In this document: piece after piece, positions 9,461 through 18,772 of the stretch | Position numbering within the stretch: the first letter of the stretch is position 1 | Layout: each line of letters opens with the position of its first letter | Origin: Streptomyces sp. SAI-127 | GTDB taxonomy: Bacteria > Actinomycetota > Actinomycetes > Streptomycetales > Streptomycetaceae | Length of the DNA stretch: 64,000 bases | NCBI RefSeq assembly: GCF_029894425.1 | Contig: NZ_JARXYJ010000001.1 | Coordinates: 7,460,501 to 7,524,500, forward strand | Reading direction: 5' to 3' | Program-made: the position numbers and the translations under genes | Notes under the pieces: generated by a model | Database searches by the model: none | The model's input: the letters and a program-made list of their open reading frames with translations, nothing else | Told to the model about the DNA's origin: nothing

Positions 9461-10327
9461 ATGACGCAGCTTTCGGCTGCCCACACCAAGCCCTCCGACG
9501 GCAGCAAGGCGCTGTACGGGGGGAAGGGCACCCGCCGCATCACTGTTCGGGACATCGCCCTCGCCAAGGAACGCGGCGAGAAGTGGCCCATGCTCACCGC
9601 CTACGACGCGACGACCGCGTCCGTCTTCGACGAGGCCGGGATCCCGGTCATGCTCGTCGGTGACTCGGCGGGCAACTGCCATCTCGGGTACGAGACCACC
9701 GTGCCCGTCACGATGGACGAGATGACCATGCTGTCGGCGGCCGTCGTACGGGGCACCTCGCGTGCCCTGATCGTCGGCGACCTGCCCTTCGGTTCGTACC
9801 AGGAGGGCCCGGTGCAGGCGCTGCGCTCGGCGACCCGGCTGGTCAAGGAGGCGGGCGTCGGCGCCGTGAAGCTCGAGGGCGGCGAGCGCTCCCACGAGCA
9901 GATCCGGCTGCTGGTGGAGTCCGGCATCCCGGTCATGGCCCACATCGGTCTGACCCCCCAGTCCGTCAACTCCATGGGCTACCGCGTCCAGGGCCGCGGC
10001 GAGGAGGCGGCCCAGCAGCTGCTGCGCGACGCGAAGGCCGTCCAGGACGCGGGCGCGTTCGCCGTCGTCCTGGAACTGGTCCCGGCGGAGCTCGCGGCCG
10101 AGGTCACCCGGGTCCTGCACATCCCGACGGTCGGTATCGGCGCGGGCCCCGAGACCGACGCGCAGGTCCTCGTCTGGACCGACATGCTGGGCCTCACCGG
10201 CGGCCGCGTGCCGAAGTTCGTCAAGCAGTACGCCAACCTGCGCGAGGTCATGGGCAACGCGGTGAAGGCCTTCGCGGAGGATGTCGTCGGCGGCACGTTC
10301 CCGCTGGAGGAGCACTCCGTCCACTAG
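9461..10327 (+). CDS. panB: 3-methyl-2-oxobutanoate hydroxymethyltransferase (ketopantoate hydroxymethyltransferase)
   Basis: A 288-residue PanB, the first committed enzyme of pantothenate/CoA synthesis. It transfers a hydroxymethyl group from 5,10-methylene-tetrahydrofolate to 2-oxoisovalerate. Hallmarks are LTAYDATTA, the metal/substrate motif VGDSAGNCHLGYETT, VKLEGG, the HIGLTPQS segment and the IGIGAG-like VGIGAGPETDAQ. Actinobacterial PanB proteins carry a short N-terminal extension such as the one here. ATG 9461 has a good AAGGAG site. A hairpin terminator follows. Confidence 0.97.
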   Translation: MTQLSAAHTKPSDGSKALYGGKGTRRITVRDIALAKERGEKWPMLTAYDATTASVFDEAGIPVMLVGDSAGNCHLGYETTVPVTMDEMTMLSAAVVRGTSRALIVGDLPFGSYQEGPVQALRSATRLVKEAGVGAVKLEGGERSHEQIRLLVESGIPVMAHIGLTPQSVNSMGYRVQGRGEEAAQQLLRDAKAVQDAGAFAVVLELVPAELAAEVTRVLHIPTVGIGAGPETDAQVLVWTDMLGLTGGRVPKFVKQYANLREVMGNAVKAFAEDVVGGTFPLEEHSVH

Positions 10328-10345
10328 AGCCACAGCGGCACCACA

Positions 10346-10379
10346 GCGCCCCGCCGATCTTCCCCCGTCGGCGGGGCGC
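10346..10379 (+). terminator. Hairpin terminator after panB
   Basis: A 12-bp perfect stem, 10346-10357 with 10368-10379 (GCGCCCCGCCGA and complement), with a 10-base loop, starting 18 bp after the panB stop. It has no T-run. Confidence 0.7.
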
Positions 10380-10401
10380 CCTCCGTTCAGGAGGGGCAAC
10401 T

Positions 10402-10771
10402 ATGTCCGAGCAGGCCAGCGCCGCACGTCACCGATGACACCGGTGCCTTCCTCGACTTCGTCACCGAGGTGTTCGAAGGCGGGGAGCTCGCCAGGGTGGC
10501 CACCGAGGACGGCTCGATCGGCCACGGCGAGATCCGGATCGGCGACACGGTCGTCCTGGCCTTCGACCGGAGCGCGGACTGGCCGGTCATGCCGAGCCTG
10601 CTGCGGGTCTTCGTCACGGACGTGGAGGAGAAGTTCTCACGGGCGGTGGCGGCCGGCGCCCGGGTCGTCACCTCCGCGGAGGCGATGAAGGTGGCGCAGG
10701 AGACGTTCGACGCGGAGATGACCGGGCGGGGGAGTGGGCGCAGCAGCGCACCGGTCAGGCCAGGCGGCTGA
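10402..10771 (+). pseudogene. Degenerate VOC/PhnB-like (glyoxalase-fold) gene
   Basis: A ribosome-binding site (AGGAGGGG) and ATG at 10402 start a frame that stops after 11 codons. A different frame then reads a clear VOC/PhnB-like protein from about 10425: VTDDTGAFLDFVTEVFEGG, then GHGEIRIGDTVV, VFVTDVEEKF and AAGARVVT. It next jumps directly to the family's C-terminal helix (EAMKVAQETFDAEM). The DPFGN-type metal-ligand region expected between those two segments is missing. So the gene has an early frameshift and an internal deletion of roughly 30-40 codons. It is probably non-functional; a remnant translated from GTG/ATG 10469 (100 codons) is possible. Confidence 0.65.
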
Positions 10772-10811
10772 ACCCAGGGCCGCCCCCCCTACCGGCCTCG
10801 GGCCTGGCCGG

Positions 10812-10976
10812 CGGATCATGCCGAGGTCGCGGGGTCTGGCACGCACTCTCCCACAGGGGGCCCGGCCGCGCTGTCGTCACTCGGCTTCGCTCGGGCGGGG
10901 GGACTCCCATGACCCCGCTCACCTGCACTGATCAGGCACCGTTGAGTGAAGTCGGCCTGATCCGCCGAACAGGCAT
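10812..10976. repeat. Dispersed intergenic repeat, copy 1
   Basis: The blocks at 10812-10845 and 10930-10976 are close matches to 28533-28566 and 28579-28636 respectively. Copy 1 carries about 70 extra bases between the blocks, including a GC-rich CTTCGCTCGGGCGGGGGGAC stretch. Inside the second block GATCAGGC (10930-10937) pairs with GCCTGATC (10954-10961), so it can form a hairpin. The repeat abuts the 3' end of nadE. Confidence 0.6.
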
Positions 10977-13012
10977 CAGTCGAACCGCTCCAGATCCCGC
11001 AGCCACGCCCCCGCCGAACTGTCCGACGGTGCCCGCCAGTCACCGCGGGGCGAGAGCGAACCGCCGGCCGAGACCTTCGGCCCGTTGGGCATCGCCGACC
11101 GCTTGAACTGCGCGAACGCGAAGAAGCGCTTGCAGAACACCTCCAGCCACCGCCGGATCTCGGGCAGGTCGTACGTCCCGCGCTTGGCCTCGGGGAAGCC
11201 CGGAGGCCAGGCACCGGCATCGACGTCGTGCCAGGCGTGCCAGGCCAGGAAGGCGATCTTCGACGGCCGGAAGCCGTAGCGCAGCACATGGAAGAGTGTG
11301 AAGTCGTGCAGCGCGTACGGGCCGATCTTGGACTCGGTGGACTGCATCTCCTCGCCCGGTACCAGCTCCGGACTGATCTCGGTGTCGAGGATCGCGGCGA
11401 GGATCTTGCCGGTCTCCTCGTCGAACTGCTCGCTGCTGATGACCCAGCGGATCAGATGCTGGATCAGCGTCTTCGGCACACCGGAGTTGACGTTGTAGTG
11501 GCTCATCTGGTCGCCCACGCCGTACGTGGACCAGCCGAGCGCCAGCTCGGAGAGGTCGCCGGTGCCGAGCACGATGCCACCGCGCTGGTTGGCCAGCCGG
11601 AACAGGTAGTCGGTGCGCAGGCCCGCCTGGACGTTCTCGAAGGTGACGTCGTACACCGGCTCGCCGGAGGCGAAGGGGTGGTCCATCTCCTGGAGCATCA
11701 GCCGTGCGGTCGGCGTGATGTCCAGCTCGGCCGCGGTGACGCCGAGAGCCCGCATCAGTTTGTGGGCGTTGTCCTTGGTGTGGTCGCTGGTGGCGAAGCC
11801 GGGCAGCGTCCAGGCCAGGATGTCGCTGCGCGGGCGGCCCGCGCGGTCCATCGCCCGGGCGGCGACGATCAGCGCGTGCGTGGAGTCGAGGCCGCCGGAC
11901 ACCCCGATGACGACCTTCGGACCGCCGATCGCCGCGAGCCGCTGCTGGAGGCCCGCGACCTGGATGTTGTAGGCCTCGTAGCAGTCCTGGGCGAGCCGGT
12001 CGGCGTCGGCCGGCACGAACGGGAAGCGCTCCAGGCGGCGCTTGAGACCCAGGTCGCCCGACGGCGGGTCGAGCTCGAACGACACCGTCCGGAAGTCACC
12101 GGTGCGCACCTGATGGGTACGCCGGTTCTCGTCGAACGTGCCCATCCGCATCCGCTCCTGCCGCAGCAGGTCCAGGTCCACGTCGGCCACCGCGTACTCG
12201 TCGCCGATCGGGAACCGGTCCGTCTCGGCCAGCAGCGCGCCGTTCTCGTAGACCAGGGCCTGGCCGTCCCAGGACAGGTCGGTGGTCGACTCGCCGAGGC
12301 CGGCCGCCGCGTACACGTAGGCGGCGAGGCAGCGGGAGGACGCCGAGCGGCACAGCAGCTTGCGGTCCTCGGCCCGCCCGACGGTGATCGGGCTGCCGGA
12401 GAGGTTGACCAGGACGGTCGCACCGGCGAGAGCCGCCTCCGCGCTGGGCGGCACCGGCACCCACATGTCCTCGCAGATCTCCGCGTGCAGCACGAGCCCG
12501 GGGACGTCGGCCGCCGCGAACAGCAGGTCCACACCGAAGGGCACCTGCGAGCCGGCCACGCGGATCGACCCACCGCGCTCGTCGGCGCCGTCGCCGATCT
12601 GCCGACGCTCGTAGAACTCCCGGTAGTTGGGCGGGTACGACTTCGGTACGACACCGAGGACCCGGCCGCGGTGCACGATCACCGCGCAGTTGTAGACCCG
12701 GTTGCGGTGGCGCAGCGGAGCGCCGACGACCAGCACCGGGAGCAGGTCGGCCGATCCGGCCACCACCTCCGCGAGCGCCGCCTCGACCTCGTCGAGCAGT
12801 GCGTCCTGGAGCAGCAGGTCCTCGATGGAGTAGCCGCACAGCCCCATCTCCGGGAAGACGGCGACGGCGACCCCCTCGTCGCCGCAGCGGCGCGCGTGAC
12901 GCAGAACCGCTTCGGCGTTGGCGGGCGGGTCCGCGATGACGGTGTGACCCGTACACGCGGCCACGCGTGCGAACCCGTGCTGATAGATCGACCAGAAGTT
13001 CAAGGCAGACAC
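10976..13012 (-). CDS. nadE: Glutamine-dependent NAD(+) synthetase
   Basis: A 678-residue two-domain enzyme catalysing the last step of NAD synthesis: amidation of nicotinic acid adenine dinucleotide using glutamine and ATP. The N-terminal nitrilase-type glutaminase shows the Glu ([11 protein letters not shown], about residue 55), Lys ([10 protein letters not shown]) and Cys (HAEICEDMW) of its triad. The C-terminal synthetase has the P-loop VSGGLDST near residue 370 and the LPGFATS and [14 protein letters not shown] motifs. Length fits the actinobacterial/mycobacterial type. ATG 13012 was chosen because the family begins just before the [14 protein letters not shown] segment. The gene is monocistronic. 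Confidence 0.97.
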   Translation of the reverse strand: MSALNFWSIYQHGFARVAACTGHTVIADPPANAEAVLRHARRCGDEGVAVAVFPEMGLCGYSIEDLLLQDALLDEVEAALAEVVAGSADLLPVLVVGAPLRHRNRVYNCAVIVHRGRVLGVVPKSYPPNYREFYERRQIGDGADERGGSIRVAGSQVPFGVDLLFAAADVPGLVLHAEICEDMWVPVPPSAEAALAGATVLVNLSGSPITVGRAEDRKLLCRSASSRCLAAYVYAAAGLGESTTDLSWDGQALVYENGALLAETDRFPIGDEYAVADVDLDLLRQERMRMGTFDENRRTHQVRTGDFRTVSFELDPPSGDLGLKRRLERFPFVPADADRLAQDCYEAYNIQVAGLQQRLAAIGGPKVVIGVSGGLDSTHALIVAARAMDRAGRPRSDILAWTLPGFATSDHTKDNAHKLMRALGVTAAELDITPTARLMLQEMDHPFASGEPVYDVTFENVQAGLRTDYLFRLANQRGGIVLGTGDLSELALGWSTYGVGDQMSHYNVNSGVPKTLIQHLIRWVISSEQFDEETGKILAAILDTEISPELVPGEEMQSTESKIGPYALHDFTLFHVLRYGFRPSKIAFLAWHAWHDVDAGAWPPGFPEAKRGTYDLPEIRRWLEVFCKRFFAFAQFKRSAMPNGPKVSAGGSLSPRGDWRAPSDSSAGAWLRDLERFD

Positions 13013-13087
13013 GCGATCAGTGTAATCGTCAGAGCGACGCGATGGGGGAGGGGCCTGTGCACCACCACTGCCCCTTGCCGGATTGTC

Positions 13088-13540
13088 ATGACCTCGCCTT
13101 CAATGAGCGGCATGAGCGGCATGACGGGCATGAGCGGTACGCGAGACGACGGCCCCGGCCGTGCGGCGGGATGGGGCTGGTTCCTGGCCTGGCTCCTCGT
13201 GGGAGCGTGCGGCGGCATCGGCCTCGCGGCGATCCTGACGGTGGGCGCGGCCTTCGTCGTACTCGCCGCGGTGGCCGCCGTGTTCCTGCTCCGCAGGGGG
13301 CCTGGACGCGCTGTCCTGGGCGGCGTCTCGGGACTGGCCCTGCCGCTGTTCTACCTCGCGTACCTGAACCGCGGCGGTCCTGGGGAGGTGTGCCACGCGG
13401 TGCCGGGCGGGCAGACCTGCACCGACGAGTACACGCCCCTTCCGTTCCTCGTCGCCGGGGCGCTCGTGCTGCTGGCGGGTTGCGCGATCCACGTGATGAC
13501 CGGCCGCCGCGGGCGGGCGGGCCGCATGCCGGGAAGGTAG
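13088..13540 (+). CDS. Small hypothetical membrane protein
   Basis: A 150-residue protein with about four hydrophobic helices, a cysteine pair in an extracytoplasmic loop (EVCHAVPGGQTCTDE) and a basic C-terminal tail. I recognise no family. The start is uncertain: five in-frame ATGs fall at 13088, 13103, 13112, 13121 and 13130 in a repetitive MSGMSGMTGMSG stretch, and none has a clear ribosome-binding site. It is divergent from nadE and convergent with the S53 protease, from which a long hairpin separates it. Confidence 0.65.
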   Translation: MTSPSMSGMSGMTGMSGTRDDGPGRAAGWGWFLAWLLVGACGGIGLAAILTVGAAFVVLAAVAAVFLLRRGPGRAVLGGVSGLALPLFYLAYLNRGGPGEVCHAVPGGQTCTDEYTPLPFLVAGALVLLAGCAIHVMTGRRGRAGRMPGR

Positions 13541-13559
13541 CCGGGCGGGACATGCGCGA

Positions 13560-13599
13560 GGGCCCGGCCCCGAAGGTTCTCACCTTCGGGGCCGGGCCC
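13560..13599. terminator. Bidirectional terminator between convergent genes
   Basis: A 17-bp perfect GC-rich stem, 13560-13576 with 13583-13599, with a six-base loop. It lies between the stops of the membrane protein (13540) and the protease (13619). Confidence 0.85.
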
Positions 13600-13618
13600 C
13601 TGTGGAGGCGCGTCCGGG

Positions 13619-15559
13619 TCAGTTCCGGCCGAACGACTGCACGTAACCGTTCGCGGGCGTACCCACGCCGGTGACGTCGTCGTATCCCTTCACCGCGGAC
13701 AGCGAGCTGTCCTTGCCGAGGCTGCGGACCGAGATGGTCAGACCACCGCTGGCGTCATAGCCGTTGACGAAGTCGGTGCGGGCCACCGCGAGTCCGGACC
13801 CCGTGGGGTTGTCCGTGACGTCGTGGAAGGCCTTCGAGCCGTACTTCGCGTAGATCGACGGGTTGGCGAACCCGATCGCCTTGCCGCCCCGCGCCTGCTG
13901 GGCGAGCGCCTGTATGGCCGCGATCACCGGCGAGGCCAGCGACGTGCCACCGATGCGGTACTCGCTGTACTGCTGCGAGCCGTCGGGGAAGGTCTGCGTC
14001 TGCCCCACCAGGAAACCGGTGTTCGGGTCGGCGATCGCGGAGATGTCCGGCACGACTCGGTTGCCCGCGGCGTTGTTGGCCGTGGCGAGCGCGTTCGGGA
14101 CGACACCCTTCTGGTAGAAGGGCTCGGCGACCGTCTTGCTGGTGCCGCCGCCCGCACCGGAGGTGAACGCGCCGGGGAAGTTGGTCCAGCTCTTGCCGTC
14201 CGCGGACAGCGTGGCCTTCTCGGTTCCCCAGCCGGTCTCCCACAGGTACTTGTCGCCCTTGCCGACGGCGAGGGAGGTACCGCCGACCGCCGTCACCCAC
14301 GCCGAGTTGGCCGGGGTGTCGACCTGCTTCGTACCGGTGTTGGCGACCTCGTCGCCGTTGTCGCCGGAGGAGAAGTAGAAGCCGATGCCCTCGACCGCGC
14401 CGAACTGGAAGACCTGGTCGTAGGCGGCCGCGAGATCCGGCGTCTGGTTGGCCTCGATGTCGCCCCACGAGTTGGAGACGATGTCGGCCAGGTGGTTGTC
14501 GACGACCTTGCTGAGCGAGTCGAGCAGATCGTCGTCGTAGCAGGACGAGGCGCCCACGTACGTGATGTTCGCGTCCGGCGCGACCGCGTGCACGGCCTCG
14601 ACGTCGAGGGTCTCCTCGCCGTACCAGCCGGCCGCCCCGCACTCCTCGGTCTTGGTGTAGTTCTTCGGCAGGACCTGCTTCAGCTGGCCGCTGGTGTAGG
14701 CCGCGTCACCGTTCTTCTTCGCGTAAGTGGCCGCGTCGAAGGCGATGGTCGGGGAGGCGTAGGCGTCGGTGATGGCGACGCGCACCCCCTTGCCGGTGTA
14801 CGTGCCCGCGCCGTAGGCGGCGCGCAGCTGCTTGCCCGTGTAGCCCTTGATCGCGTACGGGATCTTCGAGCCGTAGGCCGCGGGCAGCGTGCTCGCGGTG
14901 TTCGAGCCGTAGTACGAGGAGAACGGCCCGGCGTTCTTGAACACGGCGTCCGGCGGCGGCAGTTGGTCCTTGCTGCTCGCCTTGTGCGGCGCGTTGTCCA
15001 GGCCCGTGACGGTCAGGACGGCACCGTCGAGGGCGGCCGGCGCGGAGGCGGCCTTGGCCGGGGCGTGGTAGGTCTTCGAGCCCTTGGTGTAGTTGTGCAG
15101 CTGGGTCCCGAAGGCCTTCTCGACGGCGGCCACGTCACCGCTGACGGCGACGTAGTGCTCGGTGACGTCCGTGACCTTCAGTCCGGCGGACGTCAGCCAG
15201 GACTTGACCGCCGCGACCTGGGCGGCGGTGGCGCCGAAACGCTGCTTCGCCTGCTGCGCGCTCAGGTACTTGCCGTACGACGCCGAGCTCGGGTCGGCCA
15301 CGGACTTCGCGTAGGCGGCGAGCCCGGTGGCGTCCTTGCCGGCCAGGTAGACCCGGGCGGAGACCTTGGAGCTGTCCGCGGTGGAGCCCTTGTCGGCCTT
15401 GGCCGTGGCCCACGCGGGCTTGGTCCCGGCCAGCGTGTCCCGGTTCGGGTTGTCCGCGGCGTGGGCCGCGGGTATGCCGAGCGCCAGCGCGCCCGCGAGC
15501 ATCGGCAGTGTCGCCGCCATGCTCACTCCGGCGCGCACCTTGGCGCGATTGGATCTCAT
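13619..15559 (-). CDS. Secreted S53 family serine-carboxyl protease (sedolisin/kumamolisin-like)
   Basis: A 646-residue secreted zymogen. It has a Sec signal peptide (about residues 1-34, ending AAHAADN), an activation prodomain to about residue 190, then an S53 catalytic domain. The Glu and Asp of the catalytic triad are visible in GEETLDVEAVHAVAP, the oxyanion Asp in SNSWGDIE, and the nucleophile in GGTSLASPV. The C-terminal part holds the family's calcium-site region (FHDVTDN). Such enzymes hydrolyse proteins, often at acidic pH, outside the cell. The stop is followed by the bidirectional hairpin. It is transcribed alone. Confidence 0.94.
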   Translation of the reverse strand: MRSNRAKVRAGVSMAATLPMLAGALALGIPAAHAADNPNRDTLAGTKPAWATAKADKGSTADSSKVSARVYLAGKDATGLAAYAKSVADPSSASYGKYLSAQQAKQRFGATAAQVAAVKSWLTSAGLKVTDVTEHYVAVSGDVAAVEKAFGTQLHNYTKGSKTYHAPAKAASAPAALDGAVLTVTGLDNAPHKASSKDQLPPPDAVFKNAGPFSSYYGSNTASTLPAAYGSKIPYAIKGYTGKQLRAAYGAGTYTGKGVRVAITDAYASPTIAFDAATYAKKNGDAAYTSGQLKQVLPKNYTKTEECGAAGWYGEETLDVEAVHAVAPDANITYVGASSCYDDDLLDSLSKVVDNHLADIVSNSWGDIEANQTPDLAAAYDQVFQFGAVEGIGFYFSSGDNGDEVANTGTKQVDTPANSAWVTAVGGTSLAVGKGDKYLWETGWGTEKATLSADGKSWTNFPGAFTSGAGGGTSKTVAEPFYQKGVVPNALATANNAAGNRVVPDISAIADPNTGFLVGQTQTFPDGSQQYSEYRIGGTSLASPVIAAIQALAQQARGGKAIGFANPSIYAKYGSKAFHDVTDNPTGSGLAVARTDFVNGYDASGGLTISVRSLGKDSSLSAVKGYDDVTGVGTPANGYVQSFGRN

Positions 15560-15740
15560 GGAACCCCCTGTGCGGTTCGTCGCGAGTGATCACTCGACCG
15601 TCGTCACTCTTTCGATGAACGGTTCATGCCAGGGGAATGCGAGTCCCAAGAAGAGCCCAATTAACCTAATGACAAAGCCATTTGAGGATTAAGACGCTGC
15701 GAAGACCGAGGGATAACCCTCTGCGACCCGCTGTGACCCT

Positions 15741-16358
15741 CTAGGAACGCGCTTTCGCGCCCCGCTCCTTCAACATGCCCGCCATCAGGTCGATCTCCGA
15801 CTGCTGCGCGTCGACCATGCCCTGCGCGAGCCGCTTCTCCACACCGACCGTGCACCGCTCGACACAGCCCTTCGCCATGTGGATGCCGCCCTTGTGATGG
15901 TCCGTCATCAACTGCAGATAGAAGATCTCGGCCTGCTTGCCGTTCAGCGTGCCCAGCTTCTTCATCTCGCTGTCGGTCGCCATGCCCGGCATCAGCGAAC
16001 CCTCGCCCGCCGACGGCATGTCGCCCATGTCCATCCACGTCATCGGCGGATCCGCCGACACCTTCGGCAGCTCCCACAGATCCAGCCAACCCAGCAGCAT
16101 GCCGCGCTGGTTGGCCTGCGTCTGCGCGATGTCGTAGGCGAGCCGCCGCACCTCGACGTCCTTGGTGTGGTCGCGGACGATGTACGACATCTCGACGGCC
16201 TGCTGGTGGTGTACGGCCATGTCACGCGCGAAACCGGCGTCCGCGGACCCGGCGGACGGGGTGTCGGCCGAGCCGCCGTCCTCGGCCACGGCGTAGGTGA
16301 TGGCGCCGGCCGCGACGAGCACGCCCGCCACGGCCACGGCCACTCCGGCGAACCTCAC
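15741..16358 (-). CDS. DUF305 family protein (membrane-anchored, His/Met-rich)
   Basis: A 205-residue protein with an N-terminal membrane anchor or signal helix and a ferritin-like DUF305 domain. The hallmark histidine/methionine clusters are present: DMAVHHQQAVEM and LMTDHHKGGIHMA, with Met-rich segments between them. DUF305 proteins are often linked to metal (copper) handling, but the role here is not proven. The GTG at 16358 overlaps the TGA of the upstream DUF3105 gene (GTGA), a clear translational coupling; this is why I reject the longer 246-residue reading. The 15560-15740 stretch beyond it contains no gene. Confidence 0.9.
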   Translation of the reverse strand: MRFAGVAVAVAGVLVAAGAITYAVAEDGGSADTPSAGSADAGFARDMAVHHQQAVEMSYIVRDHTKDVEVRRLAYDIAQTQANQRGMLLGWLDLWELPKVSADPPMTWMDMGDMPSAGEGSLMPGMATDSEMKKLGTLNGKQAEIFYLQLMTDHHKGGIHMAKGCVERCTVGVEKRLAQGMVDAQQSEIDLMAGMLKERGAKARS

Positions 16359-17011
16359 TGCGACAGACCGCTCGTGCACGCCGCGCCCGGCTCGGGCGTC
16401 TGCGCGCCCTGCACGAACTTCTCGAAGAACTTGTCGACGTTCGGGTCGCTCGCCCCCGTCACCGTCCGCTGGTGGCCCCACGCCGACAGCATGATCGGGT
16501 CCTTCTGCTTGTCGTCGGGGCTCATCAGCGTGTACGGCGTCTTCTTCACCTTCGCCGCGAGCGCCTCGACGTCGGCCTTCTTGGCCTTGTCGGTGTACGT
16601 CACCCAGACCGCGCCGTGCTCCAGCGAGTGCACGGCGTTCACGTTGTTGAGCGCCTTGGCGTAGACGTCACCGTTGCAGTTCATCCAGGCCTGGTTGTGG
16701 TCACCGCCGACCGGCGGCTCCATCGGGTAGTCCACCGCCTTGGCGACGTGGTTGCGGCCCAGCGTGCCCTTCCAGGTCTTCACACCGTCCGAGCCGGTGA
16801 CGAAGTGCCCCTTCCCCTTGCCGTCGGCCGCCGTGTCGTCGGACTGCGACTGCACCAGCACGATGCCGCCGACGACCAGACCGGCGACGACGACCACGCT
16901 CGCGGCGATCGTGAGGATCCGGTTGCGGCGCTCTCTGGCCTGTTCGGCGCGCCGCATCTCCTCTATGCGCGCCTTGCGTGCCGCGTTGGTGCTCTTCTTG
17001 GCGGAACCCAT
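16355..17011 (-). CDS. DUF3105 domain membrane protein
   Basis: A 218-residue protein with a basic, Ala/Arg-rich cytosolic N-terminus, one transmembrane helix at about residues 35-58, and an external DUF3105 domain. That domain has conserved segments VDYPMEPPVGGDHN, the WMNCNGDVY cysteine, and NAVHSLEHGAVWVTY. Its function is unknown. It is the first gene of a two-gene operon with DUF305, a pairing common in actinobacteria. ATG 17011 has an AAGGAC site eight bases upstream; a longer reading would extend into the divergent promoter region. Confidence 0.92.
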   Translation of the reverse strand: MGSAKKSTNAARKARIEEMRRAEQARERRNRILTIAASVVVVAGLVVGGIVLVQSQSDDTAADGKGKGHFVTGSDGVKTWKGTLGRNHVAKAVDYPMEPPVGGDHNQAWMNCNGDVYAKALNNVNAVHSLEHGAVWVTYTDKAKKADVEALAAKVKKTPYTLMSPDDKQKDPIMLSAWGHQRTVTGASDPNVDKFFEKFVQGAQTPEPGAACTSGLSQ

Positions 17012-17350
17012 GAGGTGTGTCCTTCTGGGGGAAAGGGGCGGGTCGGATGGTGACGATCGGTCTGCTGATCGTAGTGGGGCGGGGGTGACTTCTCGCAGGG
17101 AGCCCACAGGAAACCCGCGCGCGGGGTGAGACGGGAAGGGCCGGGCATTACGTATGTCGGTCCGAGCAGGCAAGATGGGCGGCAGAGCAGTACATCCGCC
17201 GCACGTGAGGCGTTCACTCCCGGGTCGCCGGGACGATCAAGGTCGGCAACGCGCACGAAATGCTGCTGTGGTGTGATGCTCAGGTGCCCGACCGCCTCCT
17301 GCGGGACACGGAGACAGGCGGCCTGACCAGCAAGGATGGGGAAGCGGAAG
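17012..17350. other. Divergent intergenic region between the DUF3105 gene and glnA2
   Basis: About 340 bp hold the promoters of both flanking genes. I see no coding frame, RNA gene or clear GlnR-type 11-bp-phased box here, unlike the region upstream of glnII. Confidence 0.5.
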
Positions 17351-18712
17351 ATGGACAAGCAGCAGGAGTTCGTGCTCCGGACCTTGGAGGAACGCGACAT
17401 CCGGTTCGTACGTCTGTGGTTCACGGACGTGCTGGGCTTCCTCAAGTCCGTGGCCGTGGCCCCGGCGGAGCTGGAGCAGGCCTTCGACGAGGGAATCGGT
17501 TTCGACGGCTCCGCGATCGAGGGCTTCGCCCGCGTATACGAGTCGGACATGATCGCCAAGCCGGACCCGTCGACCTTCCAGGTCCTGCCGTGGCGGGCCG
17601 AGGCCCCCGGTACGGCCCGGATGTTCTGCGACATCCTCATGCCGGACGGCTCCCCGTCCTTCGCGGACCCCAGGTATGTGCTCAAGCGCGCCCTGGCCCG
17701 CACCTCCGACCTGGGCTTCACGTTCTACACCCACCCGGAGATCGAGTTCTTCCTGCTGAAGGACCGCCCGCTGGACGGCTCGCGCCCGACCCCGGCCGAC
17801 AACTCCGGCTACTTCGACCACACCCCCCAGAACATCGGCATGGACTTCCGCCGCCAGGCGATCACCATGCTGGAGTCGATGGGCATCTCGGTCGAGTTCT
17901 CCCACCACGAGGGCGCCCCGGGCCAGCAGGAGATCGACCTCCGCTACGCCGACGCGCTCTCGACGGCGGACAACATCATGACGTTCCGCCTGGTCATGAA
18001 GCAGGTGGCGCTCGAGCAGGGCGTTCAGGCGACCTTCATGCCGAAGCCGTTCTCCGAGCATCCCGGCAGCGGCATGCACACGCACCTCTCCCTCTTCGAG
18101 GGCGACCGCAACGCGTTCTACGAGTCGGGCGCGGAGTACCAGCTCTCCAAGGTGGGCCGCTCCTTCATCGCGGGCCTGCTGAAGCACGCGGCGGAGATCG
18201 CGGCGGTCACCAACCAGTGGGTGAACTCGTACAAGCGCATCTGGGGCGGCTCGGAGCGCACCGCGGGCGCCGGCGGCGAGGCCCCCTCCTACATCTGCTG
18301 GGGCCACAACAACCGCTCCGCCCTGGTCCGCGTCCCGATGTACAAGCCCGGCAAGACCGGCTCGGCCCGTATCGAGGTCCGCTCCATCGACTCCGGCGCC
18401 AACCCGTACCTGGCGTACGCCCTGCTCCTGGCCGCCGGCCTCAAGGGCGTCGAGGAGGGCTACGAGCTCCCGCCGGGCGCCGAGGACGACGTCTGGGCCC
18501 TCTCCAACTCCGAGCGCCGCGCCATGGGCATCGAGCCCCTGCCCCAGAACCTGGGCGAGGCCCTCACCCTGATGGAGCGCAGCGACCTGGTCGCCGAGAC
18601 CCTGGGCGAACACGTCTTCGACTTCTTCCTCCGGAACAAGCGGCAGGAGTGGGAGGAGTACCGCTCCGAGGTGACGGCGTTCGAGCTGCGGAAGAACCTG
18701 CCGGTGCTCTAG
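17351..18712 (+). CDS. glnA2: Glutamine synthetase-like ligase, GlnA2 type (probable gamma-glutamylpolyamine synthetase)
   Basis: A 453-residue class I glutamine-synthetase fold protein. It has the FDGSAIEGFARVYESDM segment of the active site, metal-ligand Glu residues in HPEIEFFL and HHEGAPGQQEID, GSGMHTHLSLF, and the ATP/substrate part RIEVRSIDSGANPYL. Compared with true GlnA, the C-terminal adenylylation-loop Tyr signature is not evident. In S. coelicolor the closest relative (GlnA2) is reported to glutamylate polyamines rather than ammonia; the assignment by resemblance is mine. Start codons at 17336 and 17351 are both possible; the second gives the usual family N-terminus (MDKQQEFVL). 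Confidence 0.9.
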   Translation: MDKQQEFVLRTLEERDIRFVRLWFTDVLGFLKSVAVAPAELEQAFDEGIGFDGSAIEGFARVYESDMIAKPDPSTFQVLPWRAEAPGTARMFCDILMPDGSPSFADPRYVLKRALARTSDLGFTFYTHPEIEFFLLKDRPLDGSRPTPADNSGYFDHTPQNIGMDFRRQAITMLESMGISVEFSHHEGAPGQQEIDLRYADALSTADNIMTFRLVMKQVALEQGVQATFMPKPFSEHPGSGMHTHLSLFEGDRNAFYESGAEYQLSKVGRSFIAGLLKHAAEIAAVTNQWVNSYKRIWGGSERTAGAGGEAPSYICWGHNNRSALVRVPMYKPGKTGSARIEVRSIDSGANPYLAYALLLAAGLKGVEEGYELPPGAEDDVWALSNSERRAMGIEPLPQNLGEALTLMERSDLVAETLGEHVFDFFLRNKRQEWEEYRSEVTAFELRKNLPVL

Positions 18713-18743
18713 CTCCGCCGGAGAGTCGCTCGCGAACGGCATC

Positions 18744-18772
18744 AGGGCCGACGGTCGGGAACCGTCGGCCCT
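18744..18772. terminator. Bidirectional terminator between glnA2 and the TIR gene
   Basis: A 12-bp perfect stem, 18744-18755 (AGGGCCGACGGT) with 18761-18772, with a five-base loop. The right arm touches the stop codon of the TIR gene. Confidence 0.75.

Noticed and set aside
13823..15589. A 588-codon open frame antisense to the S53 protease
   Set aside because: Composition is typical of a shadow frame; the protease has clear catalytic motifs on the other strand.
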